32,129 nucleotides of DNA from Flavobacteriaceae bacterium TMED68. GTDB lineage: Bacteria > Bacteroidota > Bacteroidia > Flavobacteriales > Flavobacteriaceae. The translations under genes were made by a program, and so were the position numbers. The stretch is from positions 192,165 through 224,293 of the forward strand of contig NHDV01000024.1 of assembly GCA_002167525.1 (NCBI GenBank), written 5' to 3'. The first letter of the stretch is position 1, and each line of letters begins with the position of its first letter. The notes under the pieces are model-generated. The model did no database searches, was not told the origin of the DNA, and saw only the letters and a list, made by a program, of their open reading frames with translations. Below are positions 8,485 to 16,893 of this stretch, one piece after another.

Positions 8485-9018
8485 TTATATTTTATTAATT
8501 TCAATGTTCCAGTCAATATTTTTTGGTAAATCTTTTTCTTTATGAAATGAACCCGCCCCAATTTGTGGTTTGGGAACTATCTTATTTGTAATAATTTTAT
8601 TAAAAGAACTATAAAATAAATCCTCAATTGTTTTTTTTAATTTCATGTAGCTTGATAATAAAGTATCTGCTTCCGTAAATACTAGTTTTTTCTGAACTAA
8701 AATTGGTCCTGTATCAATCCCTTCATCCATAAAATGAATAGTAACTCCTTTAGGTGTCTTTTCTTTAAAACTCCAATAATTAGGGTGAGCCCCTCTATTA
8801 AATGGTAAATAAGAAATGTGCAAATTTATAATAGGGTTTTTCAAATTGTCTATATGATTTTTTGAAATTATATGCCTGTACCCATAGGATACAGTCCAAT
8901 CAAACTTTTGATAGTTTAAACGTTCAAGTTTATTATTATGAAAGTATGTCTCTCCATATTTAGATAAGAATGAGAACATTTTTTTATTTTGCTTTTCACC
9001 CAAATAAAGGATATTCAC
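8485..9018 (-). CDS. Sugar N-formyltransferase-like protein
   Basis: A 177-residue protein with the core of the formyltransferase fold. The catalytic triad is visible: Asn65 and His67 in INLHISYLPFNRG, and Asp102 in DEGIDTGP, 35 residues after the His, as in GART and methionyl-tRNA formyltransferase. It is far shorter than tRNA formyltransferase (about 310) and lacks its C-terminal domain, which fits small sugar-modifying members. It would transfer formyl from N10-formyltetrahydrofolate to an amino sugar, here perhaps an amino group of the nonulosonic acid or its precursor. The start is GTG at 9016-9018, one base after the class III aminotransferase stop. The triad makes the fold assignment good; the acceptor is inferred. 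Confidence 0.82.
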   Translation of the reverse strand: MNILYLGEKQNKKMFSFLSKYGETYFHNNKLERLNYQKFDWTVSYGYRHIISKNHIDNLKNPIINLHISYLPFNRGAHPNYWSFKEKTPKGVTIHFMDEGIDTGPILVQKKLVFTEADTLLSSYMKLKKTIEDLFYSSFNKIITNKIVPKPQIGAGSFHKEKDLPKNIDWNIEINKI

Positions 9019-9019
9019 T

Positions 9020-10327
9020 TTAATTTAATCTTTGAAAACCATTATGTGCAATTTTACTATCTAGAAGATTGTCAATATTTAACTCTCCAACAATACATTT
9101 CTTTATATTAAAAAAAATTTCATCTAAAACTTCTGAGTAATTGTCTATAACTTTATGAGTATGTGCTGTAGATGCATAAAAACTCGTAGTTGCCAAATAA
9201 CCCTTTTTCAGAAATTCTTGTGTTAAATATGTTTTAAATTTTTGAGCATCTTTATTTTCAAAACTAAATGAACTGATGGATGGTAAGCCACTTATCTTAA
9301 TATTCACCTCATGTTTTTTTGAAGAAAATTTCCATTTTCCCTGCATGTAATTACCTAAGGCAGTAATTGTTTCCCAAGACTTTTCTCTTTCCATTATCTC
9401 TAAGGTTTTTAGGGCAGCTGTTGGACCTATCCTTTCAGTCCAAAAAGTGCTGCTTATAAATGTTTTTTGAGCTGCTTCCATAACACTCCTTTTCCCAACA
9501 ACAGCAGTTATAGCGTATCCATTACCTAGAGCTTTTCCATACATAGCTATGTCAGGCTCAACATTAAACTTTTGATGAATACCTCCAAATGTTTCTCTAA
9601 ATCCTGAGGTACACTCATCAAAAATTAGAACAATCCCTTTTTTTGTAGCTAATTGTCTGACATCATCCAAAAATCTACCCTTAGGTTCGATATTTCTGAC
9701 TACTTCCATTTTTATAATACCAATTTTGTGCTCTTCAATTATTTTTTTCAGATAATCTATATCATTATAATTGAATGGAAAAACAGTATTTTCAAGATCT
9801 TTAGGAACACCCACAGGATTCAATCCTGATAATAGATGATTTGAAAGATCATTCCCATTATTATGATTTGCAGAAAGATACCAATCATGCCATCCATGAT
9901 AACCACATATTGCAATTTTATCATTACCCGAAGCTGCCCTAGCAATTCTTATAGCAACAGAGTTTGCTTCTCCACCAGTTCTAGCAAATCTAACCATGTC
10001 TGCCCATGGATTAATTTCAATCAATCTCTCAGCTAATAAAACTTCCTCTGGGCAATTTAATGTGCTCATATTACCTAGTTTTAAAATTTCATTAACTGCG
10101 GTATCTACGTCATTATTACTATACCCAAGAGAATTTGTACCCACACTCATTGTAGAACAATCAAAATATTTTACCCCATCTAAGTCCCAGACTTCACATC
10201 CAATAGCCTTATTAAAGTATGACGGCCATAAATCTGGTAAAAACATCTCAGGTCTTTTAGATAAAAGCATTGTTCCTCCAGGTATTAATTTTTTTGCTTT
10301 ATTGTATAAGTTTTGTCCTTTAAACAT
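9020..10327 (-). CDS. Class III PLP aminotransferase, glutamate-1-semialdehyde aminomutase-like
   Basis: A 435-residue fold-type I PLP enzyme of the class III/HemL-like group. Landmarks are the N-terminal LIPGGTMLLSKRP, a GYHGWHDWY cofactor segment at 142-150, Asp237 in IFDECTSGFR which contacts the pyridine nitrogen, and the Schiff-base Lys265 in MYGKALGNGY. It is very unlikely to be the tetrapyrrole enzyme because it is embedded between nonulosonate genes, between an SpsF-like cytidylyltransferase and a formyltransferase. A reasonable reading is that it installs an amino group on a keto-sugar or nonulosonate intermediate, which the following gene then formylates. Family assignment is firm; substrate is inferred from context only. 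Confidence 0.85.
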   Translation of the reverse strand: MFKGQNLYNKAKKLIPGGTMLLSKRPEMFLPDLWPSYFNKAIGCEVWDLDGVKYFDCSTMSVGTNSLGYSNNDVDTAVNEILKLGNMSTLNCPEEVLLAERLIEINPWADMVRFARTGGEANSVAIRIARAASGNDKIAICGYHGWHDWYLSANHNNGNDLSNHLLSGLNPVGVPKDLENTVFPFNYNDIDYLKKIIEEHKIGIIKMEVVRNIEPKGRFLDDVRQLATKKGIVLIFDECTSGFRETFGGIHQKFNVEPDIAMYGKALGNGYAITAVVGKRSVMEAAQKTFISSTFWTERIGPTAALKTLEIMEREKSWETITALGNYMQGKWKFSSKKHEVNIKISGLPSISSFSFENKDAQKFKTYLTQEFLKKGYLATTSFYASTAHTHKVIDNYSEVLDEIFFNIKKCIVGELNIDNLLDSKIAHNGFQRLN

Positions 10328-10341
10328 TTTATCAAAATAAT

Positions 10342-11094
10342 TTATTTGTACATACTTTCATAACCTTTTATAGTAAATGGATAAACCAATTCTTTCAGGC
10401 TTTTATTTTCATCTAAAAAACCTATTACATCTTCTAGGATTATGTTAGGGGCTTGGTGACAAAATTCCTTATAGATCTTTCTACAAACAACAAGATCTTC
10501 CGGATTATCAACAGTCAATCTAAGATCTTTGCGATTTAATCGCTTTGGGGCCATAATTTTTTTTACTTTGAATGAGTGATTGTTTTCCCTTATAAATAAT
10601 GTGCACATTTCCGAACGATGTCTGCTATTACCTTTTTTATGTGATATTTCTAAAGCATTTAATTTGATAAATTCAAATCCACACCCATCAATTATTTCAT
10701 CATAAAAAGTTGCATCATTATCATCATTACAATGTGTTACCCATGATTTTTCTACTGCCTTGTAATATAAAAAGGGGGATTCACTAGTTACTCTAAAAAC
10801 ATCAGTACCTTCTACCTCCTTACATGCAAGAATAAGCCTAGATAAAACATCTATCTCATCTCCAGTTATGTATTTAATTCTTTTCTCTTTTGCTATTTTT
10901 TTAAAAATGTCATTTTCCATACCCTCGCTAATAGCTAAAACAATTGAATTAATTGATTTGATTGTCTTCAAACAATCAATTATATTATCAATTACTCTAA
11001 TTCCTTTGTCTATATCCAAGTTCTGTATAGGTTTCCCAAACAAACGTGAACCTTGATTTCTGCATGCTAATGCAGCTACTAATTTTCTACTCAT
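10342..11094 (-). CDS. SpsF/NeuA-like cytidylyltransferase
   Basis: A 250-residue nucleotidyltransferase of the CMP-sugar type. The N-terminus (LVAALACRNQGSRLFGKPI) is a variant of the ARxxSxRLPGK nucleotide-binding motif, with RLFGKP well preserved. SIVLAISEGMEND and ITGDEIDVLSRL match the SpsF group, and LRLTVDNPEDL is the late conserved stretch. It should activate a nonulosonic or ketodeoxy sugar acid as its CMP derivative. It is placed two bases after the divergent NeuB paralogue, so the two are probably consecutive steps. It is the only CMP-sugar-type activating enzyme in the window, so it may also serve the PseI product. The first motif is altered (RNQGS rather than RxxSx), which may mean an unusual substrate. 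Confidence 0.8.
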   Translation of the reverse strand: MSRKLVAALACRNQGSRLFGKPIQNLDIDKGIRVIDNIIDCLKTIKSINSIVLAISEGMENDIFKKIAKEKRIKYITGDEIDVLSRLILACKEVEGTDVFRVTSESPFLYYKAVEKSWVTHCNDDNDATFYDEIIDGCGFEFIKLNALEISHKKGNSRHRSEMCTLFIRENNHSFKVKKIMAPKRLNRKDLRLTVDNPEDLVVCRKIYKEFCHQAPNIILEDVIGFLDENKSLKELVYPFTIKGYESMYK

Positions 11095-11095
11095 A

Positions 11096-12100
11096 TTAAT
11101 TAAAATGATCTTTTAATATGGGTTGATTACATTTTAATTTTTTTTTGACAATTTTACCTAAAACCAAATCAAGTTTTTTTATTGATTTAATATTGGATGT
11201 TCTTTTAAGTGTAATATTTTGGAAAGTTAACATTTCACCTGGTGAAATGTCTTTTGATGCAACTATGTCTCTTCTAATATTTTCTCTATATTTTTTTTCT
11301 GAATCACTCATCTTAAAATCATTGTCTTTGTTAATTATCCCTAAAGCCTTTTGACCCAAATTCACTTCATCTACGAAACATGAAAACTCATCGGGGTTTA
11401 ATGCAGATTCAAAATCCTCTAATTCCATTATTCTACCTAATGTTATATGTTTTTCGATTATTTTTGCCCCTGCTCCAATAGCAACTAGTGATATAATAGA
11501 TGATGATTTTTCATCTACAGCATGGTCCGCAAATCCCATCTCGAAATTTAATTGCAATTTTGAAGCTATTTGCCTAATAGCTTCTATTCTACAGATTTGA
11601 TTGTCTTGAATTTCTGTGGGATATCCTTGAAAGCCACACATTAAAACTAAAGCCTTTGATTTAAGAATTTTCAAAGCTTTTTCAATTTCCATCCAATAAG
11701 CGCCACCTACACCCAGTATGACTTTTTTGATGGAAGAATTTGCAATTGATTCTAATAAGCTAATATTTGTGATATCTGTCCCATGAACTTTAATAGTATT
11801 TAATCCTGCTTTTTCAGCAGTACAAAGACTCTTAGCTCCAAATACATCTACAATAAAATCTAATCCAAGAGAAATTGCATAATCATTTAATTGTTTCCAT
11901 TTCCCTTCCTTCATTTCTAAGTTTTTGAAAAGATTATAATATTTATAATCTTTAGTCGCAAGTTCATCAGCGTAAACAAGTTGAAATTTCACTGCATTTG
12001 AACTTGATTTGGATGCTGCTTTTATTAATAACTTTGATTGGTTAAATTTTCCTTCAAACCCTTGAGCAACCTCTGCTATTATATACACATTATTTTTCAT
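11096..12100 (-). CDS. Divergent NeuB-family nonulosonate synthase
   Basis: A 334-residue NeuB-like protein: TIM barrel (YIIAEVAQGFEG, AVKFQLVYADELA, KIIEKHITLGR) plus a C-terminal SAF-type domain from about 275. The start is the ATG at 12098-12100, which overlaps the aldo/keto reductase stop by one base (a TAATG-type junction). The frame can be opened at a TTG six bases earlier, but this is less likely. Compared with the PseI gene downstream, many usual positions differ: the N-terminal ANHNG is AQGFEG, and GLSDH is GFADHAVDE. The PEP-condensation fold should be kept, but the accepted sugar is probably not the one used by PseI. Co-occurrence with its own cytidylyltransferase, aminotransferase and reductase points to a second acidic sugar or a modified route. 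Confidence 0.8.
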   Translation of the reverse strand: MKNNVYIIAEVAQGFEGKFNQSKLLIKAASKSSSNAVKFQLVYADELATKDYKYYNLFKNLEMKEGKWKQLNDYAISLGLDFIVDVFGAKSLCTAEKAGLNTIKVHGTDITNISLLESIANSSIKKVILGVGGAYWMEIEKALKILKSKALVLMCGFQGYPTEIQDNQICRIEAIRQIASKLQLNFEMGFADHAVDEKSSSIISLVAIGAGAKIIEKHITLGRIMELEDFESALNPDEFSCFVDEVNLGQKALGIINKDNDFKMSDSEKKYRENIRRDIVASKDISPGEMLTFQNITLKRTSNIKSIKKLDLVLGKIVKKKLKCNQPILKDHFN

Positions 12101-12942
12101 TACCAATTAACTGGATTTAGAATAAAAATATCTTTTGTTTTAATCTTTCTAATATCTTCAAAAACCTTAAATGGTAGATTAGATTTATATGAATTCAAAA
12201 TTGAACATAATTGTTCCTGTGTTTCAACTCCAATAATAATCCGGTCTATGGCCTTATTCATTTTTACAAAACCTAAAGCCAAATCAAGAATAGAAAAACC
12301 ATACTTAGCCTTAATTAGATCTAACTCCTTAAAAGGTGCCCTTAAACTTTTAAACTTTTCGCCTAATTCAGAAATTTTTTTAAAATAAAGGCCTTGCAGA
12401 AAAATTGATCTTACATGAATTTCAACTTTCTTTTCCTTTAAAAAATTTAAATAAGACTCAAACTTTCTATCTAATAAACTGTAAGGAATTTGCACAATAT
12501 CAGGGATCATTTTTTTATTAATAAGAATTTCTAACTCATTAGGTTCATAGACTGAGTAGCCAATTTTTTTTGTCATTCCTTCAACTTTTAACGTTTTCAT
12601 ATTTTCCCACAAATAGTTATTATTCAATAAAATTTCCGGTCTATGGAAAAGATATCCGTAAATGTTAGAACTTTTTAACCTCTTCAAAGATCGTAACAGT
12701 GACGTTTTAAGACTGTCCCCATTAAGCTCTCCAACTTTTGTAACTATTTTTCTCTTATAAGAATAATTGTCTCCTAATCTTAATTCAGAATTGCCGTATA
12801 TAGATGATGTATCAAAAACAGAAATATCATTTTGATCTGCTTTTGAAAGAATTAATCTTAATTCTTTGTCTGACGGTATACCGTTTATGTTTGAAATACC
12901 ATAATCTTGTCCCCATTGAACTGTACCTAAGGCAATTCTCAT
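12100..12942 (-). CDS. Aldo/keto reductase
   Basis: A 280-residue protein with a complete AKR catalytic tetrad: Asp44 and Tyr49 (SVFDTSSIYGNSE), Lys69 (VTKVG) and His100 (LFHRPE). It begins IALGTVQWGQDYGI, the usual first strand and loop, and RIIIGVETQEQL near the end forms the NADPH-binding part. It would reduce a carbonyl on a sugar or sugar acid using NAD(P)H. Its start overlaps the acetyltransferase stop by 4 bases, and its end touches the NeuB paralogue, so it belongs to the same pathway. Stand-alone AKRs in nonulosonate clusters have no single known role. The assignment to a particular carbonyl is not possible from sequence. Confidence 0.87.
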   Translation of the reverse strand: MRIALGTVQWGQDYGISNINGIPSDKELRLILSKADQNDISVFDTSSIYGNSELRLGDNYSYKRKIVTKVGELNGDSLKTSLLRSLKRLKSSNIYGYLFHRPEILLNNNYLWENMKTLKVEGMTKKIGYSVYEPNELEILINKKMIPDIVQIPYSLLDRKFESYLNFLKEKKVEIHVRSIFLQGLYFKKISELGEKFKSLRAPFKELDLIKAKYGFSILDLALGFVKMNKAIDRIIIGVETQEQLCSILNSYKSNLPFKVFEDIRKIKTKDIFILNPVNW

Positions 12943-13493
12943 ATTAAATTATTATTAAAAGTCGCCATCCTAATTATATCCTCAAAATTCCCCCTATGAA
13001 AAATATGTTTTTTAAATCTCCCCTCAACTAAAAACCCCAATGACTTATAAAGATTTATTGCATTTTTATTTTTTACCATAACTCCTAAGTTGATTTTCCG
13101 TAAATAAAGTTTTTCAAAACAAAATTTTATGACAAGCCTTGAAGCTTCAGAAGCAAATCCCTTACCGTGAAAATTTCTGTCCCCAAGCATTATCCCATAC
13201 TCTCCAAACCTGCTTTTGTTATCTACAGGATCAATTTTTATATTCCCTATGTGAGTATTGCTTTTTTTTAAAACTATTGCCCAGAAATATTGTGGTTCAT
13301 TTTCAACTTTTCCTAAATACTTTTTAAGCTTTTCTAATGTGTAATCTCCACCGCTGTTCATAAACTTGATTACATCAGAATCATTCATCCAATTGACATA
13401 ATCTTTTGATATAAATGCCTTATTAAGAGGCTTTAAAATTAGTCTTCTAGACTCTAATATTGGAATATAAAGTCCCTTTTGAGGTTTATCCAT
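12939..13493 (-). CDS. GNAT acetyltransferase, candidate PseH-like
   Basis: A 184-residue RimJ/RimL-type GNAT protein (Acetyltransf_3). It opens with LESRRLILKPL and has the acetyl-CoA motif A around GDRNFHGKGFASEASRLVI, where the RxxGxG/A pyrophosphate loop appears as NFHGKGFA. NKNAINLYKSLGFLVEGR is the conserved motif B. In the pseudaminic pathway PseH N-acetylates the 4-amino group produced by PseC, and this gene lies directly after the PseC-type gene (one-base overlap), so that role is likely. It could instead add another acyl group. The 4-base overlap with the reductase gene is typical of operon coupling. Confidence 0.8.
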   Translation of the reverse strand: MDKPQKGLYIPILESRRLILKPLNKAFISKDYVNWMNDSDVIKFMNSGGDYTLEKLKKYLGKVENEPQYFWAIVLKKSNTHIGNIKIDPVDNKSRFGEYGIMLGDRNFHGKGFASEASRLVIKFCFEKLYLRKINLGVMVKNKNAINLYKSLGFLVEGRFKKHIFHRGNFEDIIRMATFNNNLI

Positions 13494-14665
13494 TAAAAAA
13501 GATTTTGAAATCCTTCAGGTTTAATTATGGTATTGAATACAAATCTCTGTTCTTCATTTTTAAGGCCAGGGTAAATAGGTATGCTGATAGCTTCAGAGTA
13601 ATATTTCTCAGAGTTAATAAATTCATTATAATCGAAATTAAACTTCTTATAAAACGGTTGTCTGTAAATTGGAATATAATGAATATTTACTCCTACACCG
13701 TTATCTTTAAGTTTTTTAAATATTTCATTTCTTGAAAATTTATTTCCCTTATTCGGTATTCTGATTATGTATAGGTGGAATGAAGAATAGTTATGTTTTA
13801 ATATTTTTGGTGTAATTACATCAACACTTTCAAACAATTCATCATAATGCTTTGCAATTTCATTTCGTTTTTTGACAAATTGGTTTATTTTTTTAAGCTG
13901 GCTTATTCCTAATGCACTCATCAGATCATTTAGCCTAAAATTAAATCCTAGATCTAATTGTTCATAATACCATGACCCGTCTGGTTTCTTGGTCATTTCC
14001 TTTTCATGACGTGTTACACCATGGCTCCTGTATCTACATAATTTATTGTAAATTTCATCTGAATTTGTTGTACAAATTCCGCCCTCACAAGTAGTTATGA
14101 TTTTTACAGGATGAAAACTAAAAACAGTAATATCACTGTATTTACAGCTTCCCACTTTCTGATCACGATATTTTGCGCCGATGGCATGAGATGCGTCTTC
14201 AATTATAAAAAAACCATACTTTTTTGAAAGTTTAAAAATCTCTTTCATATCAGAACTTTGACCTGAAAGGTGAACAGGTATTAATACTTTTGGTAATCTC
14301 CCGATCTTTTCAGCTTGACGAAGTTTTTCCTCTAATTTAATTGGAGATATATTGTACGTTTCTAAATCAATATCCACAAAATCAATATTTGCATCACAAT
14401 GTAAAGCACAATTAGATGAGGCCACAAATGAAATTGGTGAGGTCCAAACCCAGTCTCCTTTTTTTACCCCAAGAGCAAGACATGATATGTGGAGAGCACT
14501 ACTTGCAGAATTAACAGCGCAAGAATATTTTGATCCACAATAGTTTGAAATTGCTATTTCGAATTCAGGAGTAATAGGACCTTGTGTCAAAAAATCAGAA
14601 TTAAGAACATCTACGACAGCTTTAATGTCTGACTTATCTATATTTTGTTTACCGTATGGTATCAT
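13493..14665 (-). CDS. pseC: PseC-type UDP-4-keto-hexosamine aminotransferase
   Basis: A 390-residue DegT/DnrJ/EryC1 (sugar aminotransferase) enzyme. It begins IPYGKQNIDKSDIKAVVDVL and LTQGP, typical of PseC. Asp157 in IIEDASHAIGA contacts the PLP ring, and the Schiff-base Lys188 lies in FSFHPVKIITTCEGG. The GSWYYEQLDLGFNFRLND stretch is also characteristic of the PseC/ArnB group. PseC converts UDP-2-acetamido-2,6-dideoxy-beta-L-arabino-hexos-4-ulose into the 4-amino sugar with glutamate as donor. The keto substrate would come from PseB, which is not in this window. It is followed by the GNAT gene, as in known pse operons. Good confidence for a PseC-like enzyme. Confidence 0.87.
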   Translation of the reverse strand: MIPYGKQNIDKSDIKAVVDVLNSDFLTQGPITPEFEIAISNYCGSKYSCAVNSASSALHISCLALGVKKGDWVWTSPISFVASSNCALHCDANIDFVDIDLETYNISPIKLEEKLRQAEKIGRLPKVLIPVHLSGQSSDMKEIFKLSKKYGFFIIEDASHAIGAKYRDQKVGSCKYSDITVFSFHPVKIITTCEGGICTTNSDEIYNKLCRYRSHGVTRHEKEMTKKPDGSWYYEQLDLGFNFRLNDLMSALGISQLKKINQFVKKRNEIAKHYDELFESVDVITPKILKHNYSSFHLYIIRIPNKGNKFSRNEIFKKLKDNGVGVNIHYIPIYRQPFYKKFNFDYNEFINSEKYYSEAISIPIYPGLKNEEQRFVFNTIIKPEGFQNLF

Positions 14666-15537
14666 CTATTAATTTTTAAATAGCTTATTTGTTTTTCTAT
14701 TGGCATTATTTTAATACCTGTAGTTTTAACCACTTTCTTATTTGATAAACTCATATCCAAAGGCCTTTTTACAAGGTCTTTTCTTTTAACTAATTTATCT
14801 CTTATTATCAAATTCTTTGCAAATTTAAAATTCTTTGCAATCATTATTCCAAAATCATATTTTGAAATTCTCTCATTACTTGATACATTAAAAATTCCAG
14901 AACTATGACCCTCTATTAATTTTAATACTACTTTCGAAAGTTCATTTATTATGATAGGTGTGTAGTAAACATCCGAAAAAAGCTTTATTCTTCTGCCATC
15001 TTCTAATGATTTTATAATTGTATCCGAAAATGAATTTTTATAATCTGGGCCATTACCAAAAAAATTTGTCCTTATAATTAATGATTTTGGGTTCGCGTTT
15101 AAAACAGAAACTTCACCTTTTTCTTTGGTAGATGCATAAATATTTAAAGGATTAGTAACATGGCTTTCTTCGTATAAAAATTTTCCCCCATCAAACAAAT
15201 GATCTGTAGAAATATGAACAAAGGATATATTAAGTTGATTACTTACTCTAGCTATCTGACTTGGTAATATAGTGTTAAGCTCATATGCCATAATTTCGTT
15301 TTTTTCGCATTCCTCTACTGAAGTTAACCCTGAACAATTGATAATAGTGTCAATTTTTCTAGATATTAAAATTTCCTTAAGTCTTTTTGAATTATTACTA
15401 ATTCTAAGAGAATTTGTGCCCGTTCCTTCAACCCATTTTTTATTTAATCCTAAATATATTTTATATCTACTCTTTAACTCATTTACCCACATGAAGGATA
15501 AGAGACTTGCACCTCCATAAAAAAGAATATTTTTCAT
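14662..15537 (-). CDS. RmlD-like short-chain dehydrogenase/reductase
   Basis: A 291-residue extended-SDR protein of the RmlD (dTDP-4-dehydrorhamnose reductase) group. The catalytic motif YxxxK is present as Tyr134-ASTK138, preceded by HISTDHLFDG (the conserved STD.VFDG stretch). IIRTNFFG and GIFNVSS follow, as in the family. The N-terminal nucleotide loop reads FYGGASLLSF, which is missing a glycine of the usual GxxGxxG, so cofactor binding may be altered. It likely reduces a 4-keto nucleotide sugar. No RmlA, RmlB or RmlC is in this window, so a true dTDP-rhamnose role is not supported. It sits between the UDP-glucose dehydrogenase and PseC genes with 4-base overlaps on both sides. Confidence 0.8.
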   Translation of the reverse strand: MKNILFYGGASLLSFMWVNELKSRYKIYLGLNKKWVEGTGTNSLRISNNSKRLKEILISRKIDTIINCSGLTSVEECEKNEIMAYELNTILPSQIARVSNQLNISFVHISTDHLFDGGKFLYEESHVTNPLNIYASTKEKGEVSVLNANPKSLIIRTNFFGNGPDYKNSFSDTIIKSLEDGRRIKLFSDVYYTPIIINELSKVVLKLIEGHSSGIFNVSSNERISKYDFGIMIAKNFKFAKNLIIRDKLVKRKDLVKRPLDMSLSNKKVVKTTGIKIMPIEKQISYLKINR

Positions 15538-16892
15538 AAAGAATAGTATTCATAATTTTTGTTAGGGACTTTTAAAAGTAAATTCCTTCCATCAAATACT
15601 ACTTTACCTTTAAAATCTATCTCTTTAAACTCATCCCATTCTGTCAAAATAACACAAACATCATAGGATTGGATATCAAATTTTTTGTTTCCAAGTACTG
15701 AAATATCCGACACTATTTTTTTGAAATTTTTATTTTTTTTCCAATATGTTTTAATGTCATTTATAACTTTATCTTTTTCAACTAAGGGGTCATAAATTGA
15801 TAAACTAGCATTTGCCAAGTATAATTCCTCTGCTACATATATAGATGGGGACTCTCTCGAATCGTTTGTGTTTGCTTTAAATGCCCATCCCAAAATAATA
15901 ATTTCAATTTTTGATAAGTCATTTGAGAATTTATTTACTATTCTAGATGCAAAATCTTTTATTTTATGATCATTAATAAGGACTACTTGATTCCAATATT
16001 CTGCAACTTCGTGAAGACCATAATATTGACATAAATAAACTAAATTCAAAATATCTTTTTTGAAACAACTACCTCCAAATCCAACTGATGGCTCCAAAAA
16101 ATGAGGCCCTATCCTGTGATCAAGGCCAATTGCCTTTGAAAGTTCATTAATTTTTGCCCCTGTTTTTTGACATAGTGATGATAAGCTATTTATTGAAGAT
16201 ATTCTTTGAGCTAACATGGCATTTGAAGCCAGTTTTGAAAGTTCAGAAGACCATATATTAGTTGTTAAAATTTTCCCTTTTGGAACCCATCTTGTATAAA
16301 TTTCAACAAGAGCCTTAATTGCTTTTTGTCCTTTAGGAGTTGGATCTCCCCCTATCAATATCCTGTCGGATTTAAATAAATCTTGAATTGCGGTCCCTTC
16401 TGCTAAAAATTCAGGATTAGAAAGAATTTCAAAATGAACATGGCTGTTTTCTTTAATAAGAATTTCTTTAATTTTTTCAGCTGTACGAACTGGTAGTGTT
16501 GATTTTTCAACAATTATTTTATTATTGTTTGAATACTTGGCTATATCTAAAGCGCAAGATTCTACATTTTTTAAATCGGCAGCCATTCCGGCACCTTTTC
16601 CTGATGTTCTTGTTGGTGTGTTGACTGCTACAAATATCATTTGTGCCTGTTGTATGGAGTCTTTGATATTGTTTGAAAAAAATAAATTTCTACCTCTTAC
16701 TTTTCTTACTACTTCAGATAGTCCTGGTTCATAAACCGGTAGTTTATCAATAGAACCATTCCAAGCTTTAATTTTTTCAGGACTAGAATCTACAACTGTG
16801 ATTTTTATTTCTGGACATTTAAATGCGATAACAGACATTGTTGGTCCTCCAACATATCCTGCTCCTATACAACAAATATTTTTTATCCTCAT
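15534..16892 (-). CDS. ugd: UDP-glucose 6-dehydrogenase (UGDH family)
   Basis: A 452-residue dehydrogenase with the NAD-binding motif GAGYVGG at 10-16, the NTPT stretch (residues 91-94), SNPEFLAEGTAI (159-169) and the catalytic Cys276 in GFGGSCFKKDI. The sequence and the position of the catalytic cysteine resemble the longer UGDH type also found in eukaryotes, rather than the WbpA/WecC UDP-HexNAc dehydrogenases. It oxidises UDP-glucose to UDP-glucuronate with two NAD+. The product could enter the glycan as a uronic acid and then be amidated by the asparagine-synthase-like protein encoded 8 kb downstream in the same operon. A UDP-hexosamine substrate cannot be ruled out. Confidence 0.88.
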   Translation of the reverse strand: MRIKNICCIGAGYVGGPTMSVIAFKCPEIKITVVDSSPEKIKAWNGSIDKLPVYEPGLSEVVRKVRGRNLFFSNNIKDSIQQAQMIFVAVNTPTRTSGKGAGMAADLKNVESCALDIAKYSNNNKIIVEKSTLPVRTAEKIKEILIKENSHVHFEILSNPEFLAEGTAIQDLFKSDRILIGGDPTPKGQKAIKALVEIYTRWVPKGKILTTNIWSSELSKLASNAMLAQRISSINSLSSLCQKTGAKINELSKAIGLDHRIGPHFLEPSVGFGGSCFKKDILNLVYLCQYYGLHEVAEYWNQVVLINDHKIKDFASRIVNKFSNDLSKIEIIILGWAFKANTNDSRESPSIYVAEELYLANASLSIYDPLVEKDKVINDIKTYWKKNKNFKKIVSDISVLGNKKFDIQSYDVCVILTEWDEFKEIDFKGKVVFDGRNLLLKVPNKNYEYYSL

Positions 16893-16893
16893 A

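Noticed and set aside
8481..8561. Upstream extension of the 62-residue protein to give 89 residues
   Set aside because: The extra 27 codons lie inside the formyltransferase gene, and a better ATG follows that gene's stop by 4 bases.
9020..10327. HemL (glutamate-1-semialdehyde aminomutase) of tetrapyrrole synthesis
   Set aside because: Family similarity is clear, but the gene is embedded between nonulosonate genes and no heme pathway gene is near.
12101..12106. TTG start of the NeuB paralogue, two codons before the ATG
   Set aside because: The ATG forms a one-base stop/start overlap typical of this operon, and TTG starts are rarer.
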